From positions 1-64,000 of the forward strand of contig JAGIAT010000008.1 in the NCBI GenBank assembly GCA_017744715.1: a stretch of 64,000 nucleotides of DNA, in the 5' to 3' direction. Under the pieces are notes generated by a model. That model saw nothing but the letters and a program-made list of their open reading frames with translations, had not been told where the DNA came from and searched no databases. Positions within the stretch are counted from its first letter, which is position 1, and each line of letters opens with the position of its first letter. Both the position numbers and the translations under genes were made by a program. Shown here one piece after another: positions 54,801-62,984 of the stretch. This stretch comes from Niabella sp. Lineage in GTDB: Bacteria; Bacteroidota; Bacteroidia; Chitinophagales; Chitinophagaceae.

Positions 54801-55179
54801 GGCCCAGGATATCGATGCCCGCTGGAGGTCTTCCGGTGATGAACGGATCACCAATATCCCGGGATTGGTTTCCAATGTGCAATCTGCTTACCTGGGGTCG
54901 GCAGGTTCTTTGAATGAGTTTGCCTATAACCGGAGTAATGTAATGGTGGCAAAGGCCGATTTATTAAGACTGAGCGAAGTAATGCTTTCGTACGATGTGA
55001 ATCCGAAAGTATTGAACCGTACACACGTAATCAAAAGCCTGCGCTTCCTTGCATCTGCGAACAATATCTATTTCTGGGCCGATAAAAAGCTGCGCGGGAT
55101 CGACCCGGAAAGTCTGATCACCGGTGTAGCGTTGCCGAATCCTAAAAGTTATTCCTTAAGAATCTTAGCGCAATTTTAG
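51832..55179 (+). CDS. SusC/RagA-type TonB-linked outer membrane protein
   Basis: An 1115-residue outer-membrane importer. Signal peptide, then a carboxypeptidase-regulatory-like domain (TVNGMVTSSDNEPLEHV), LQDVVVTGF, and the SusC plug signature with ISILKDGSATALYGTRAANGIISITTKKG (parts at about residues 235-265). The barrel ends in YSLRILAQF. FecR-contacting N-terminal STN domain is absent, even though the system has a FecI/FecR pair, so signalling must use another part or protein. It lies 140 bp after fecR and 21 bp before the SusD partner. Confidence 0.96.
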   Translation: MMRKLIQTCMAGLLIAMLFPLSSRAQTTTVNGMVTSSDNEPLEHVTVVAKNTAKSQYVYNTTTDSSGAFRFAGVQLEGKYSFTFSRIGYKDQTITGFTLNADGNTSVFVKLQRDSSSLQDVVVTGFQRIDKRRFTGSVSQVDKNLINRSGYMDVSKMLQGAAAGVSVSSPSGTFGATPKIRIHGNASISANQEPLYVLNGVPISAPANVSVNQLYSGDPASLLSSVIAGLNANDIEDISILKDGSATALYGTRAANGIISITTKKGTKDAMNISLSSALSVGLKPDITRFNLMNSKQQIDLARDLYNYGYLSVLNYPTSTGAFTDPYFRYAENLISKDQFNKEVNDAAYRNTDWFDVLFRNNITQEHSLSMSGGGGKATYYLSGSYAGDNGASIGYNLKRYTTDLRTIINLTSKLDLDVDLAANFRNQMAPGTYNSTEPNGEVSRPFELNPTLYAINTSRAMTPYNEDGSYKYYRRNYAPFNILDELNENFTKVNAQGVAITVKPTYKFTKDLTFEALMSARKNIAEISHVMTEYSNVAATYRTTYPDPVRTANPYLFKDPTDPLSVPETILPRGGLLDRYSSRGLELYGRATLNYVKRFHEDHRVTFFGGMEIRSNNYTSDSTRAYGYLYYGGKIISPSQQAMKYAILNDQRYYKEAYVNERAVGGFLNIQYTLKNRYNLDLTGRSDGSNIFGTLTRSRFLPNYNVGVSWNIDREAFFTNTSLGRIFDHATLRASYALRGNAYNTSPMLNGQFVNAVRIDDINSQIGLRIYSPELYNLAWEKDYVTNVGLDVSFLKRYSVVAEYYTRKNMNLVALSSMPFEEGFSNKAINWASMKNQGVDLTFNASNWLNNSRLRWGTTLIYGYVKNTMIDGVLQSPLLVNVTKPTGYGVIGKPLYGLYAYNFAGLDASGQPTFGIGNTGRSVNMIVSSLTNDSLVSYMGPREPTTTGSFANTLGYGPFELRIFFTYSYGNKVFRNPMVQRTYADAQAVAQDIDARWRSSGDERITNIPGLVSNVQSAYLGSAGSLNEFAYNRSNVMVAKADLLRLSEVMLSYDVNPKVLNRTHVIKSLRFLASANNIYFWADKKLRGIDPESLITGVALPNPKSYSLRILAQF

Positions 55180-55199
55180 ACTATTTAATAAGAGAAAAT

Positions 55200-56642
55200 A
55201 TGAAATCCAGATTTAATTATATTTTATTATTGGTGTTGCTTTTTTCCGCGGGATGTAAGCGTTTCCTGGACACGCCTTACGATAACAGGGTAAGGCCGGT
55301 ACTCACCGAACAATTTGCGCAGGTCTTAACCGATGCGTATCCGCTGCGCCATGAAATGTTTACCGATATCTTGACAGACGATTACCAGTATTATGCAACC
55401 CTGGCACAGGCGTCGATCAATGACCGCTTTTTGCCTATGTACCTGTATAAGGATGATTATCCGCAGAACATTCCTTCAACCGGCCCGGAAAATGCCTATA
55501 ACGAGTTTTACGCAAAAATTTATCGTACAAATCTTGTAATAGAGGGGGTGATGGGCTCCCAGCGCGGTACAGAGCAGGAGAAAGCTGCGGTAATGGGTGA
55601 GGCCCTGCTGTTGCGTGCGTACTGTCATTTCATGCTGGTAAATCTTTTCGGGCAGCACTACAACGCGGCTACGGCAGACAAAGATCTGGGTGTAGGCGTT
55701 ATTACTGCTGTAAGCCAGGAAAATAAAGCGCTGGTAAAGCGTAATACGGTTAAAGAAGTATATGATCAGGTAGAGAAAGACGGTATTGAAGGAATTGCGC
55801 AGCTGAAAAAAGGCGGCAGCGCCGTTTCTAAAAACCCGTACCATTTTTCCCTGGCTGCGGCCAACGCATTTATGGCACGTGTAAAACTTTACAAAGGCGA
55901 GTGGAACGAGGCGGTAACCTATGCGGATGCAGTCATTGCAGAAAAAGGCCGGATTACCCGGAATCTGCAGGCCGACCTTGCGCTGATGAGCCAGTTTAAC
56001 AGGGAGTATTATGCTACGATGTTTATGGATCCTCCCACGCATCCAAACATCCTGATGAGTGTATACACCGGGTCGCTCTCCTTTCTAACCCCCACCGGTT
56101 ACACGCTTTGCGGATTCTTCCCTTCTGATTCAATACGGAAAATGTATACTTCCGTTGACCGCCGGGCCAGTATCCTGATCAGTGTAGGTACGGTGATCGA
56201 TAACCAGGCGGTGTGCACCAAATACAATACGCAGCCAAACAACCCGAATAGTTTTGTACGGGCCGCTTATTTTACCACCGAAGAGGTGTTACTGAACCGG
56301 GCAGAAGCGGTATTGAGAAGCGACGGTGGTACGGTTAGTGATGCATTGGCCGATATCAATGCCTTGCGCAGCACCCGGTACACCAATTATGCGCCCCTGC
56401 AGGAAAGCGATTACACCAAGGAAACGCTTTTGAAACTGGTTATGGACGAGCGAAGAAAAGAATTGTTAAACGAGGGATTCCGCTGGTTTGATGTGAAGCG
56501 CCTGAACATACCGGTTGAGCATGTATTGGGCCGGGGATTACCGGTGGCTGCAAAGCTTGACGCAACAGATCTGAAAAAAGCCCTGCAGATTCCGCTTACC
56601 GAACAGCTTGGAAATCCGGGTATTCAATTAAACCCACGATAA
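55200..56642 (+). CDS. SusD/RagB-family lipoprotein
   Basis: A 480-residue surface lipoprotein (Cys in SAGCKRFLDTP) that forms the lid of the SusC channel and captures the nutrient. RAYCHFMLVNLFGQHY, a TPR-like helical part, and the C-terminal DERRKELLNEGFRWFDVKRLN segment are typical of the family. The substrate is not revealed by the sequence. It follows susC by 20 bp and leads a downstream pair of lipoproteins. Confidence 0.95.
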   Translation: MKSRFNYILLLVLLFSAGCKRFLDTPYDNRVRPVLTEQFAQVLTDAYPLRHEMFTDILTDDYQYYATLAQASINDRFLPMYLYKDDYPQNIPSTGPENAYNEFYAKIYRTNLVIEGVMGSQRGTEQEKAAVMGEALLLRAYCHFMLVNLFGQHYNAATADKDLGVGVITAVSQENKALVKRNTVKEVYDQVEKDGIEGIAQLKKGGSAVSKNPYHFSLAAANAFMARVKLYKGEWNEAVTYADAVIAEKGRITRNLQADLALMSQFNREYYATMFMDPPTHPNILMSVYTGSLSFLTPTGYTLCGFFPSDSIRKMYTSVDRRASILISVGTVIDNQAVCTKYNTQPNNPNSFVRAAYFTTEEVLLNRAEAVLRSDGGTVSDALADINALRSTRYTNYAPLQESDYTKETLLKLVMDERRKELLNEGFRWFDVKRLNIPVEHVLGRGLPVAAKLDATDLKKALQIPLTEQLGNPGIQLNPR

Positions 56643-56677
56643 ACAACTATTATCTGAATTACCTAATACATCGCATT

Positions 56678-57556
56678 ATGAAAAAAGTATATTACGGGCC
56701 GCTTTTGTTTTTGATGAGCACGGCGCTGATATTGACCTTCAGCTGTAAGAAGGAGCAGGCGCTGGAGCGGGAGGCCCCTGTGGATTATCTGGAAGAAATC
56801 AAATCGACCGTTAAAAACCCGCTGGATTCGATTATTGATACGGTGCAACGGGACTATGGGGTAAAGGTATTTTACCAGTTCACCCCCCGCGTAATTGATC
56901 CTACAACGTTCTTTACACCCACGTCCTACAGCCAGGCCCTGGCATATACCAATACCGTGGTCCGTAAAATGTGGCTGGGACCGCTGAAGCAGCGCTTTCC
57001 CAAGTTCTGGGCAGAGCAAAAGCCCATCGAATTCCTGGTAGTAGGAAGCGCCATTAAGTTTAACAGTATTTCTTCCGGCGGGGCTGCCGGTGCCGGCTTA
57101 AATGGTCAGTTTTACCGCCTGGGTATGGGTGCCGTAGACAATATGAATTTTGGGGCGGCCATCGGTACTGTACGAAATATGGTCCGCGAGCATATGTGCA
57201 TCCTTTTTCATGAACACGCCCATCAGATGGATCATAAATATGGCAGAGGATATGAATATGACCGTGTTTCCAGGGGTGACTACTACGGTACACCCGGCTA
57301 TGCCAGCAGAACAGATGCGCAGGCGCAGTTAGATGGCTTTTTCCGGAACTACGGCGGCTATGCTCCCGAGGAGGATTTTGCTACAACCGTAGAAGCTTGT
57401 CTGCGTTTTTCAAAAGATTCCATTATGAAGATCGTAGCCAAAAATGCCAAATTGCGTACCAAGTATGATATGATCTATAAAAAATACCTGGACATGGGTA
57501 TGGACCTGCATCAGATGAAAACTTACCTGGATTCTGCGGCCATTGCACTTCAATAA
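56678..57556 (+). CDS. Substrate-import-associated zinc metallohydrolase lipoprotein
   Basis: A 292-residue lipoprotein (Cys in TFSCKKE). The zinc motif H-E-H-A-H is at residues 178-182 in CILFHEHAHQMDHKYG, with more His and acidic residues after it. A proline-rich start and YFQFTP-like strands precede it. This matches the lipoprotein HExxH family that NCBI calls substrate import-associated zinc metallohydrolase, encoded beside SusC/SusD pairs. The catalytic substrate is not known; it may cut peptide or a glycan-linked peptide before import. Confidence 0.8.
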   Translation: MKKVYYGPLLFLMSTALILTFSCKKEQALEREAPVDYLEEIKSTVKNPLDSIIDTVQRDYGVKVFYQFTPRVIDPTTFFTPTSYSQALAYTNTVVRKMWLGPLKQRFPKFWAEQKPIEFLVVGSAIKFNSISSGGAAGAGLNGQFYRLGMGAVDNMNFGAAIGTVRNMVREHMCILFHEHAHQMDHKYGRGYEYDRVSRGDYYGTPGYASRTDAQAQLDGFFRNYGGYAPEEDFATTVEACLRFSKDSIMKIVAKNAKLRTKYDMIYKKYLDMGMDLHQMKTYLDSAAIALQ

Positions 57557-57575
57557 AAATTATTAAAAGAACGTA

Positions 57576-58574
57576 ATGAAAAGAAAGAATATACTATTGG
57601 GAGCCTTTACGTTGCTGCTGGCGCTGGGAATTGTATCCTGCCAGAAAAGCGACTTACCGCTGGATGGAACAGTTTCAAAAGAACGGATCGCAGCGCTTCA
57701 GAGCAACGTTAAAAAAGCATTGCATGATACCGCACAAGGCTGGGTGATGATGGTTCAGGGATTGAATGCAAATGTAAGAACCGCCATGCCCGTGTTATTG
57801 AAATTTGATACATTAACCGGAGATGTAACCACCAGAACCCTGTTTTCAAAGGATAAACAAAGTTCCAAGTTTGTATTGTCTGCAAGTACCGGTGTGCCGC
57901 TGTTATCTTTTTCCACGTTTTCCTATATCTCGCAAACGTATACCGCGGCAAATACGGCAATTACGGATTTCTTCTTTAAAGTATTGGATGTAACAGCCGA
58001 TTCGATCACCATTCAGCCTTTCCGGAAAGGGAATATTTACCAGTCGGAGGGAGGGGCCATCATGAAGCTGTTTCGTGCCAGTTCAGACAAGATGAAATGG
58101 GCGCTCGATCTGTTGAATGCCCCGGGCAATGTGGGTAACATCTTTACGCAGGCATCTCTTTTCGGCAGAGATCTTGAAGTACGGCTGAAACCAACTTTTG
58201 CTGCAGACTCGATCAGAAGCCGGATGGGCTTTTATGGCTGGGGCGGTAGTTTGAATGTGGTAAAATCCAATACGCCGATTACCCGTACCTATCCCACACT
58301 GAACCCGGTCGTTATTGAATTTTATACAACCTTCCCGATTCCTGCCAACGCCGTGCCCCTGGATGTAAATACCGTGGTGGGCGATGGCTTAATCTATTGG
58401 CAGCCGACTACAGCATTAACACCGGCAGACTACTTTTTGAACGGGCCGAATGCAACGATCAATTACCTGAAAACGGATTACCTGTTAATAAAGTCGATGA
58501 CTGCAAACAGCGTGGAGGTATATGCAGTAGACGCAAGCGGTAATGTTTGCATTACCGGGCGGATCGGTGATTAA
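57576..58574 (+). CDS. DUF4302-like lipoprotein
   Basis: A 332-residue lipoprotein (Cys in IVSCQKS). The first half contains ALHDTAQGWVMMVQG and LLKFDTLTGDV, followed by LSFSTFSYISQTY; this resembles DUF4302 proteins, which often accompany SusC/SusD/HExxH loci. The second half is beta-rich. It is last in the operon, 19 bp after the metallohydrolase, and a terminator follows. Family assignment is from pattern only. Confidence 0.7.
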   Translation: MKRKNILLGAFTLLLALGIVSCQKSDLPLDGTVSKERIAALQSNVKKALHDTAQGWVMMVQGLNANVRTAMPVLLKFDTLTGDVTTRTLFSKDKQSSKFVLSASTGVPLLSFSTFSYISQTYTAANTAITDFFFKVLDVTADSITIQPFRKGNIYQSEGGAIMKLFRASSDKMKWALDLLNAPGNVGNIFTQASLFGRDLEVRLKPTFAADSIRSRMGFYGWGGSLNVVKSNTPITRTYPTLNPVVIEFYTTFPIPANAVPLDVNTVVGDGLIYWQPTTALTPADYFLNGPNATINYLKTDYLLIKSMTANSVEVYAVDASGNVCITGRIGD

Positions 58575-58598
58575 AACGAATAGATACCCGACTTATAC

Positions 58599-58625
58599 AA
58601 GGCTGTCTTCGGGGCAGCCTTTTTA
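58599..58625 (+). terminator. Terminator of the SusCD operon
   Basis: AAGGCTG and CAGCCTT pair around TCTTCGGGG and are followed by TTTTATTT, 25 bp after the last gene. Confidence 0.85.
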
Positions 58626-58710
58626 TTTATCTCCATTGGTAGATCAGTCAACAACCGCATCAAAACGTTATCGCGCGGGAAGCGTTTTAACGGTTATACG
58701 CTGTGATACG

Positions 58711-59472
58711 TTAAATCAGTGCCTGATCAATAGCGGCCGCCGTGGCCTCTGTAATATTCTTTACACCCAGCTTGGCGAATAGGTTCTTCTTGTGAAATTT
58801 TACGGTATCGATGCTTACATATATTTTGGATGCAATCTGCTCCATCGTAAATCCCTGAACGGAATAGATAAGGATCTCCCGCTCACGTTTGTTTAGCTGG
58901 ATGATGGGCATTGCTTCCCAGTTGTTCGTCGTAAGATTGAATTCAAAAGCCTGTTTCAGTTCTTTGCTTTTAAACCGGATATGGCCGGATGTTGTATGAG
59001 AAGACAGGGATACCAGGCAAAGCGCGATCCAGGGATTGGCATGCTGGTCCAAAAGCAGCGGCTTTAGTTTATGATTGATCATTAACAGGTTCCCGGTAGG
59101 CTGTTTAAGATGAAAATCATAAGAAATGGAAAATTTAAGGCGATCCTCTTTCGACAGGTTGCCAAAAAAAGCAAAGCCGGCCTCATTGATTTTTAAAAGC
59201 AGTTCCAGGTCTTCCTGCGGAACATGTTTCAGGTAATAGCGAAATCCGTCTTCCAGCACCTGCCGGGGAGTATTGCCACAAAGAAAAATCGGATTATCGG
59301 ATACATAAATAAAGCCCCGCTTGTAATAGTCTACCAGGTAAACACTTTGGTAGGTAACCTGGCTGATCGATTTTGCAAAATCGATCAGGGGACGTACTTT
59401 TTCATAATCCTCCTCTGCAAGACGTTCGTCAAAATGGATCGGCTTAAAAAAATCCTCCACAGCTATGCCCAT
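58711..59472 (-). CDS. LuxR-family transcription regulator
   Basis: A 253-residue regulator. The N-terminal 170 residues look like a PAS-type sensor domain (YVSDNPIFLCGNTPRQVLEDGFRYY, then LKQPTGNLLMINHKLKP). The C-terminal GerE helix-turn-helix is clear: QLNKREREILIYSVQGFTMEQIA, with SKIYVSIDTVKFHKKNLFAKLGVKN as recognition helix. It is probably activated by a ligand or signal at the PAS domain. Palindromes CTACACATTTGTGTAG (59642-59657) and TATGTGTAG (59713-59721) upstream may be its own operators. It is convergent to the SusCD operon. Confidence 0.87.
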   Translation of the reverse strand: MGIAVEDFFKPIHFDERLAEEDYEKVRPLIDFAKSISQVTYQSVYLVDYYKRGFIYVSDNPIFLCGNTPRQVLEDGFRYYLKHVPQEDLELLLKINEAGFAFFGNLSKEDRLKFSISYDFHLKQPTGNLLMINHKLKPLLLDQHANPWIALCLVSLSSHTTSGHIRFKSKELKQAFEFNLTTNNWEAMPIIQLNKREREILIYSVQGFTMEQIASKIYVSIDTVKFHKKNLFAKLGVKNITEATAAAIDQALI

Positions 59473-59641
59473 GGGTACAGTCTTTGTATCATCAAAAAAT
59501 CAATTATAACGCTGGTTCCATTACGGGGTACAGAATGTACCAGCGTCCATTCCGAAAGATAATTAAAAATGCAGACAAAGAAAGACCGGAGCAGGGGTTC
59601 GGGTTTTGAACGCGAATCCGGAAGGATTTTAATAATAATTT

Positions 59642-59657
59642 CTACACATTTGTGTAG
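59642..59657. promoter_or_regulatory. Palindrome upstream of the LuxR-type gene
   Basis: CTACACA and TGTGTAG form a perfect inverted repeat around TT. A further TGTGTAG half-site is at 59715-59721. A second inverted repeat (ACGCTGGT at 59509-59516, ACCAGCGT at 59539-59546) lies nearer the gene. No coding region exists in 59473-60158. Confidence 0.5.
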
Positions 59658-60122
59658 TGATCGAATACGGTTCCTGCAACTTCCCGGTGCTGGTGATACC
59701 GGCTCCCCCACTTATGTGTAGTTTTTTGAAAAATATGCCGGCTTTTAAGATCGATAACAGAATTTCATGGTAGCTTTATCGCTCCTGGTGAAAAAAAGTT
59801 GCCGGATCAGCTTCTAAGCACCCGTTATTTCATTCAACTGTTAATGAGACAAACCGGTCATCTGTTCAGCGCAATGAAACTATTGCAACTCATCCCTGAT
59901 TTATTTTGAATGCCGTTGCAACCTATGATAACACGGCGGCCACCGGGTGATTGAAGGCGCACTTCCCGGCAGTTGATTGCGATCCGTTGTTTCACCCGTA
60001 AAATACCTTGCTTCGAAACCGCCGTTCCGGATAGGGATCCGGAAATCTCCCGCAGCCCCTGGTGCTCTGTACCGTATCCTGGTCCTGTGATCCGGTTCAT
60101 CAGCAATTGATCCTGAAAAAAT

Positions 60123-60136
60123 ATACCGATTGGTAT
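60123..60136. promoter_or_regulatory. TetR operator at the tetR promoter
   Basis: ATACCGATTGGTAT, an imperfect palindrome with ATACC arms, lies just before TATATTTG (60143-60150, a -7 box match) and 22 bp before the tetR start. It shares its arms with the site at 60774. Confidence 0.75.
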
Positions 60137-60158
60137 TTTTTTTATATTTGCTACAGAT

Positions 60159-60758
60159 ATGCAGGCTTTGTCAAAATCAGAACGGACCCGGAAGTGGATC
60201 ATTGAAAAAACGGCTTCTGTTTTTAATGAGCGGGGGTATGCCGGTACTTCGCTCACAGATCTTACAGCCGCAACCGGGCTGACCAAGGGCAGTATTTACG
60301 GCAATTTTGAAAACAAGGACGCCGTGGCACTGGCTGTATTCGATTATAATTACAACCGGGTTGCCGCGTATCTTAAAGAAAGAATACGGGCAACGGATAA
60401 TGCCATCGAACGGTTGCTGGTATACCCGGATATATACCGCAACTATTTGAAAGTGCCATTTTTGCGATCGGGGTGCCCGATCCTGAACACCGCAGCGGAA
60501 GCGGATGATACACATCCCTTGCTGCGAAAGAAAGCAGCCGGTGCACTGGCCTTCTGGAAAAAAGCCATAGAGAATCAGGTGAAACGCGGTATTGCCCGGG
60601 GGGAGATAAAACCGGATACGAACCCAACGCAGGTGGCAGTGGTCCTGATCTCCCTGATTGAAGGCGCTTTTATGCAGGCAAAGGTTACGGAACGGACGAC
60701 CGAGCTAAAGATGGCCATGAACTACCTGGAAGCAATGATCCGGAGTTTGGGTGTTTAA
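60159..60758 (+). CDS. TetR/AcrR-family repressor
   Basis: A 199-residue repressor. WIIEKTASVFNERGYAGTSLTDLTAATGLTKGSIYGNFENKDAV is the standard N-terminal helix-turn-helix, and the rest is a helical ligand-binding domain with the conserved Cys-Pro in SGCPILNTAAEADDTHP, as in YcdC/TetR_C_13-type groups. It has one operator at its own promoter and another before the thioesterase gene that follows by 53 bp, so it represses both. Confidence 0.92.
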   Translation: MQALSKSERTRKWIIEKTASVFNERGYAGTSLTDLTAATGLTKGSIYGNFENKDAVALAVFDYNYNRVAAYLKERIRATDNAIERLLVYPDIYRNYLKVPFLRSGCPILNTAAEADDTHPLLRKKAAGALAFWKKAIENQVKRGIARGEIKPDTNPTQVAVVLISLIEGAFMQAKVTERTTELKMAMNYLEAMIRSLGV

Positions 60759-60773
60759 TTTTTTTGATCATAA

Positions 60774-60791
60774 ATATACCGATCGGTATAT
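60774..60791. promoter_or_regulatory. Perfect TetR operator before the thioesterase
   Basis: ATATACCGATCGGTATAT is a perfect 18-bp palindrome in the tetR-thioesterase gap, 20 bp before the thioesterase ATG. It shares ATACCGAT-GGTAT with the site upstream of tetR. Confidence 0.82.
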
Positions 60792-60811
60792 ATTTTAAAA
60801 ATGACTGAATA

Positions 60812-61303
60812 ATGCGGTTAAATAAATTATTGGAAAGCAGGATGAAGGTGCGCTTTCATGATTGTGATCCGTTCAATCACCTCAATAATTCGAGGTATAT
60901 GGATTATGTGATGACGGCCCGGGGCGACCAGGTTCAGGAGCACTATGGCCTGGACATTTATAAAATGGCAAGGGAAGAAGGCCTGGGCTGGGTGTCGGCT
61001 CAAACACAGCTTGCTTATATGGTTCCTGCCGATCTTATGGAGGAAATCGTGATTCAAACGCAATTGACCGCCTTTTCCGGCCGCAGTTTAAGCGTGGAGG
61101 CACTTATGTGGAATGCAGATAAAAGCGTATTAAAGGCCCTTGTTTGGGTGCGGCTGGTGCATTATGATCTGCACGCGAAAAAAAGTCATCTGCACTCAGC
61201 GGCATTGATGCAGCTTTTTGAACAGGTGGTAAACCCGTTTGCTGCAGCAACGGATTTTGAAACAAGGACACGGGAGCTGAAAAGCAAAAGTGCCGGTTTG
61301 TGA
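60812..61303 (+). CDS. Acyl-CoA thioesterase, 4HBT family
   Basis: A 163-residue hotdog-fold thioesterase. VRFHDCDPFNHLNNSRYMDYVM is the active-site region (Asp, then H-L-N-N) of the YbgC/FatA-like group. It probably hydrolyses acyl-CoA or acyl-ACP in the cytosol. It is under the TetR-type operator directly upstream, so fatty-acyl or xenobiotic signals may induce it. The other thioesterase in this window (14527-14982) is only distantly similar. Confidence 0.87.
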   Translation: MRLNKLLESRMKVRFHDCDPFNHLNNSRYMDYVMTARGDQVQEHYGLDIYKMAREEGLGWVSAQTQLAYMVPADLMEEIVIQTQLTAFSGRSLSVEALMWNADKSVLKALVWVRLVHYDLHAKKSHLHSAALMQLFEQVVNPFAAATDFETRTRELKSKSAGL

Positions 61304-61375
61304 AAATAATACAGGGTGGTGCAGTATTGAAGCAAGTGCAGAGGCTGCCGATGCAGGGCAATAAGGACCATTGCC

Positions 61376-61427
61376 AAAAATACCCTAAAATGGGTATTTT
61401 TGAACGGGAGTGTTCCAGTTAACTTTG
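61376..61427 (+). promoter_or_regulatory. Dyad and promoter-like boxes without a gene
   Basis: AAAAATACCC (61376-61385) and GGGTATTTTT (61392-61401) form a perfect 10-bp inverted repeat around TAAAAT. The right arm ends in a TTG, and TAACTTTG (61420-61427), a full TAnnTTTG match, follows after 17 bp. No gene starts in the next 400 bp on this strand. Another palindrome, GGTATCCC-CA-GGGATACC (61551-61568), lies in the same 61304-61834 gap. Confidence 0.45.
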
Positions 61428-61834
61428 TGCCGTCAAAGCGTGGTTTTGATAGCCCCGCCATAAGGTTAAAATCGTTTCCGGACAACCTTATAATTACCGG
61501 TCACCGGCTTCTCCCGTAAATATACATTGTAAATAAAATGCCAAAACCCCGGTATCCCCAGGGATACCGTCGGCTCCATACCTGAAGGGGAAGCGGGCAG
61601 ATACTGGCAGGGCCGGTTACTGAACGGGTGCTGCCTCCTCCGTTGCCTGTGAAAACGATTGCATTGCCGGAGTACAGTTTTTTGATGAAATCTTATATTA
61701 TATTTGGGGAGAACAGATTGCAAAAGCATCCGTACCTTTTTGAATAACGCAGTAATGTGATTGCGCAGGATGCAGGCTGTATGAAAAGGAAGGGTTCCGT
61801 TTTTCAGTTTGTTTGATTTAAACCAATGTGCTTT

Positions 61835-62085
61835 ATGTCGCAGCAGCAGGACATTTTATTGATCACCCGTTTAAAAGAGAACGACAGCGCTGCGTTTGAC
61901 GAACTGTATTTAAAGTATTTTAAGGTCCTTTGTGCCAATGCTTTTTTTTCCTGAAAAGCGAAAGTGAGGCCAAAGACCTGGTGCAAACCTTATTCCTGGA
62001 TATATGGGAGAAACGGTTATATGAGCATTTTCATAAAGATGTGAAAGGCTATCTTTTTCTTGCTGTAAAAAACCGGTGCCTGAAT
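61835..62085 (+). pseudogene. Truncated, frameshifted ECF sigma factor
   Basis: From the ATG at 61835 the frame reads MSQQQDILLITRLKENDSAAF, then DELYLKYFKVLCANAFFS, and stops. A T8 run (61942-61949) is one base short; adding a T restores ANAFFFLKSESEAKDLVQ, then TLFLDIWEKR and GYLFLAVKNRCLN, clear sigma region 2. After about 84 residues the match ends abruptly at about 62085, where sequence of an NHL-repeat gene begins. Region 4 is missing. This is therefore a fragment left by a deletion. Confidence 0.82.
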
Positions 62086-62927
62086 TTGTGGTTTCTACGC
62101 TGGCAGGAAGTGGAACACCGGGTTTTGCAAACGGAAATGGCACGAATGCAGAGTTCCATTTTTCTGATCCGATCACCAACTGGATCCGTGCCTCGGGGAT
62201 CGTGGTAGACCGGTCTTTAAATGTATATGTAACAGATGCGGGGAATCATTGCATCCGCAAGATTGATGCTGCCGGTAATGTATCCGTATTTGCAGGATCG
62301 CCTGGTAATCCGGGACATGCTGGCGGCAAGGGTACCGGTGCAAAGTTTTACTGGCCTTTTTCACTGGGGCTCGACGCAGAAGATAACGTGTATTGTGTGG
62401 ATGCGATTAACTGGGATATCCGTAAAATTACACCGGACGGAACGGCAACCACCATTGCCTGGACAAAGAACGAGCCCTGGAACATGACCGTAAATAAAGC
62501 AACGGGGGATATTTATTATTCGAACATATGGGCGTCCCAGATCTACCAGTTAAAAAAGGATCAGTCCTTTCATGATGTGATTGCGGGTGGCTTTACATGG
62601 GCTACGGGTCTTGCCTGCGACCATGACGGAAACATATATACCGTGGGAATGGGCAACCAGGCGGTATGGAAAATTGAAGCCAATACATGGAAGACGTCGA
62701 TTATCGCCGGGGCAACGAATAATGAAGCGGGATATGTGAACGGCCTTGGTACCGCTGCTCGTTTTACCAATCCCTGGGGGCTTGCAGCTGATGATGCAGG
62801 TAATTTATACGTGGCCGGAAACGGAACGGGAGATGGCGGAGCAAACGCCGATCAGTCGATCCGGTTTATAAAAGCGAGCTGCAATGTCCGGCAGCTTTTT
62901 ATCAATGAGAACCTGTATCGACCCTGA
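62076..62927 (+). pseudogene. 5'-truncated NHL-repeat protein
   Basis: An open frame of 283 residues from a GTG at 62076, with beta-propeller NHL repeats: VSTLAGSGTPGFANGNG, then LNVYVTDAGNHCIRKI, a VSVFAGSPGNPGHAGG unit, then NVYCVDAINWDIRKI and others. Full-length members have a signal peptide, often an IPT/TIG domain, and lie next to SusC/SusD genes. Here the start is missing and replaced by the sigma fragment, so the protein cannot be exported and is probably not functional. Confidence 0.78.
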
Positions 62928-62984
62928 TGCTTCGTTGTGTACCTTTTGTGCTTTGGTGATTGGGTTTTTTACTGCAGCGATCGC

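Noticed and set aside
61466..61729. 87-residue minus-strand frame before the sigma fragment
   Set aside because: Rich in Arg, His and Pro with no protein-like pattern, and it covers a palindrome; considered chance.
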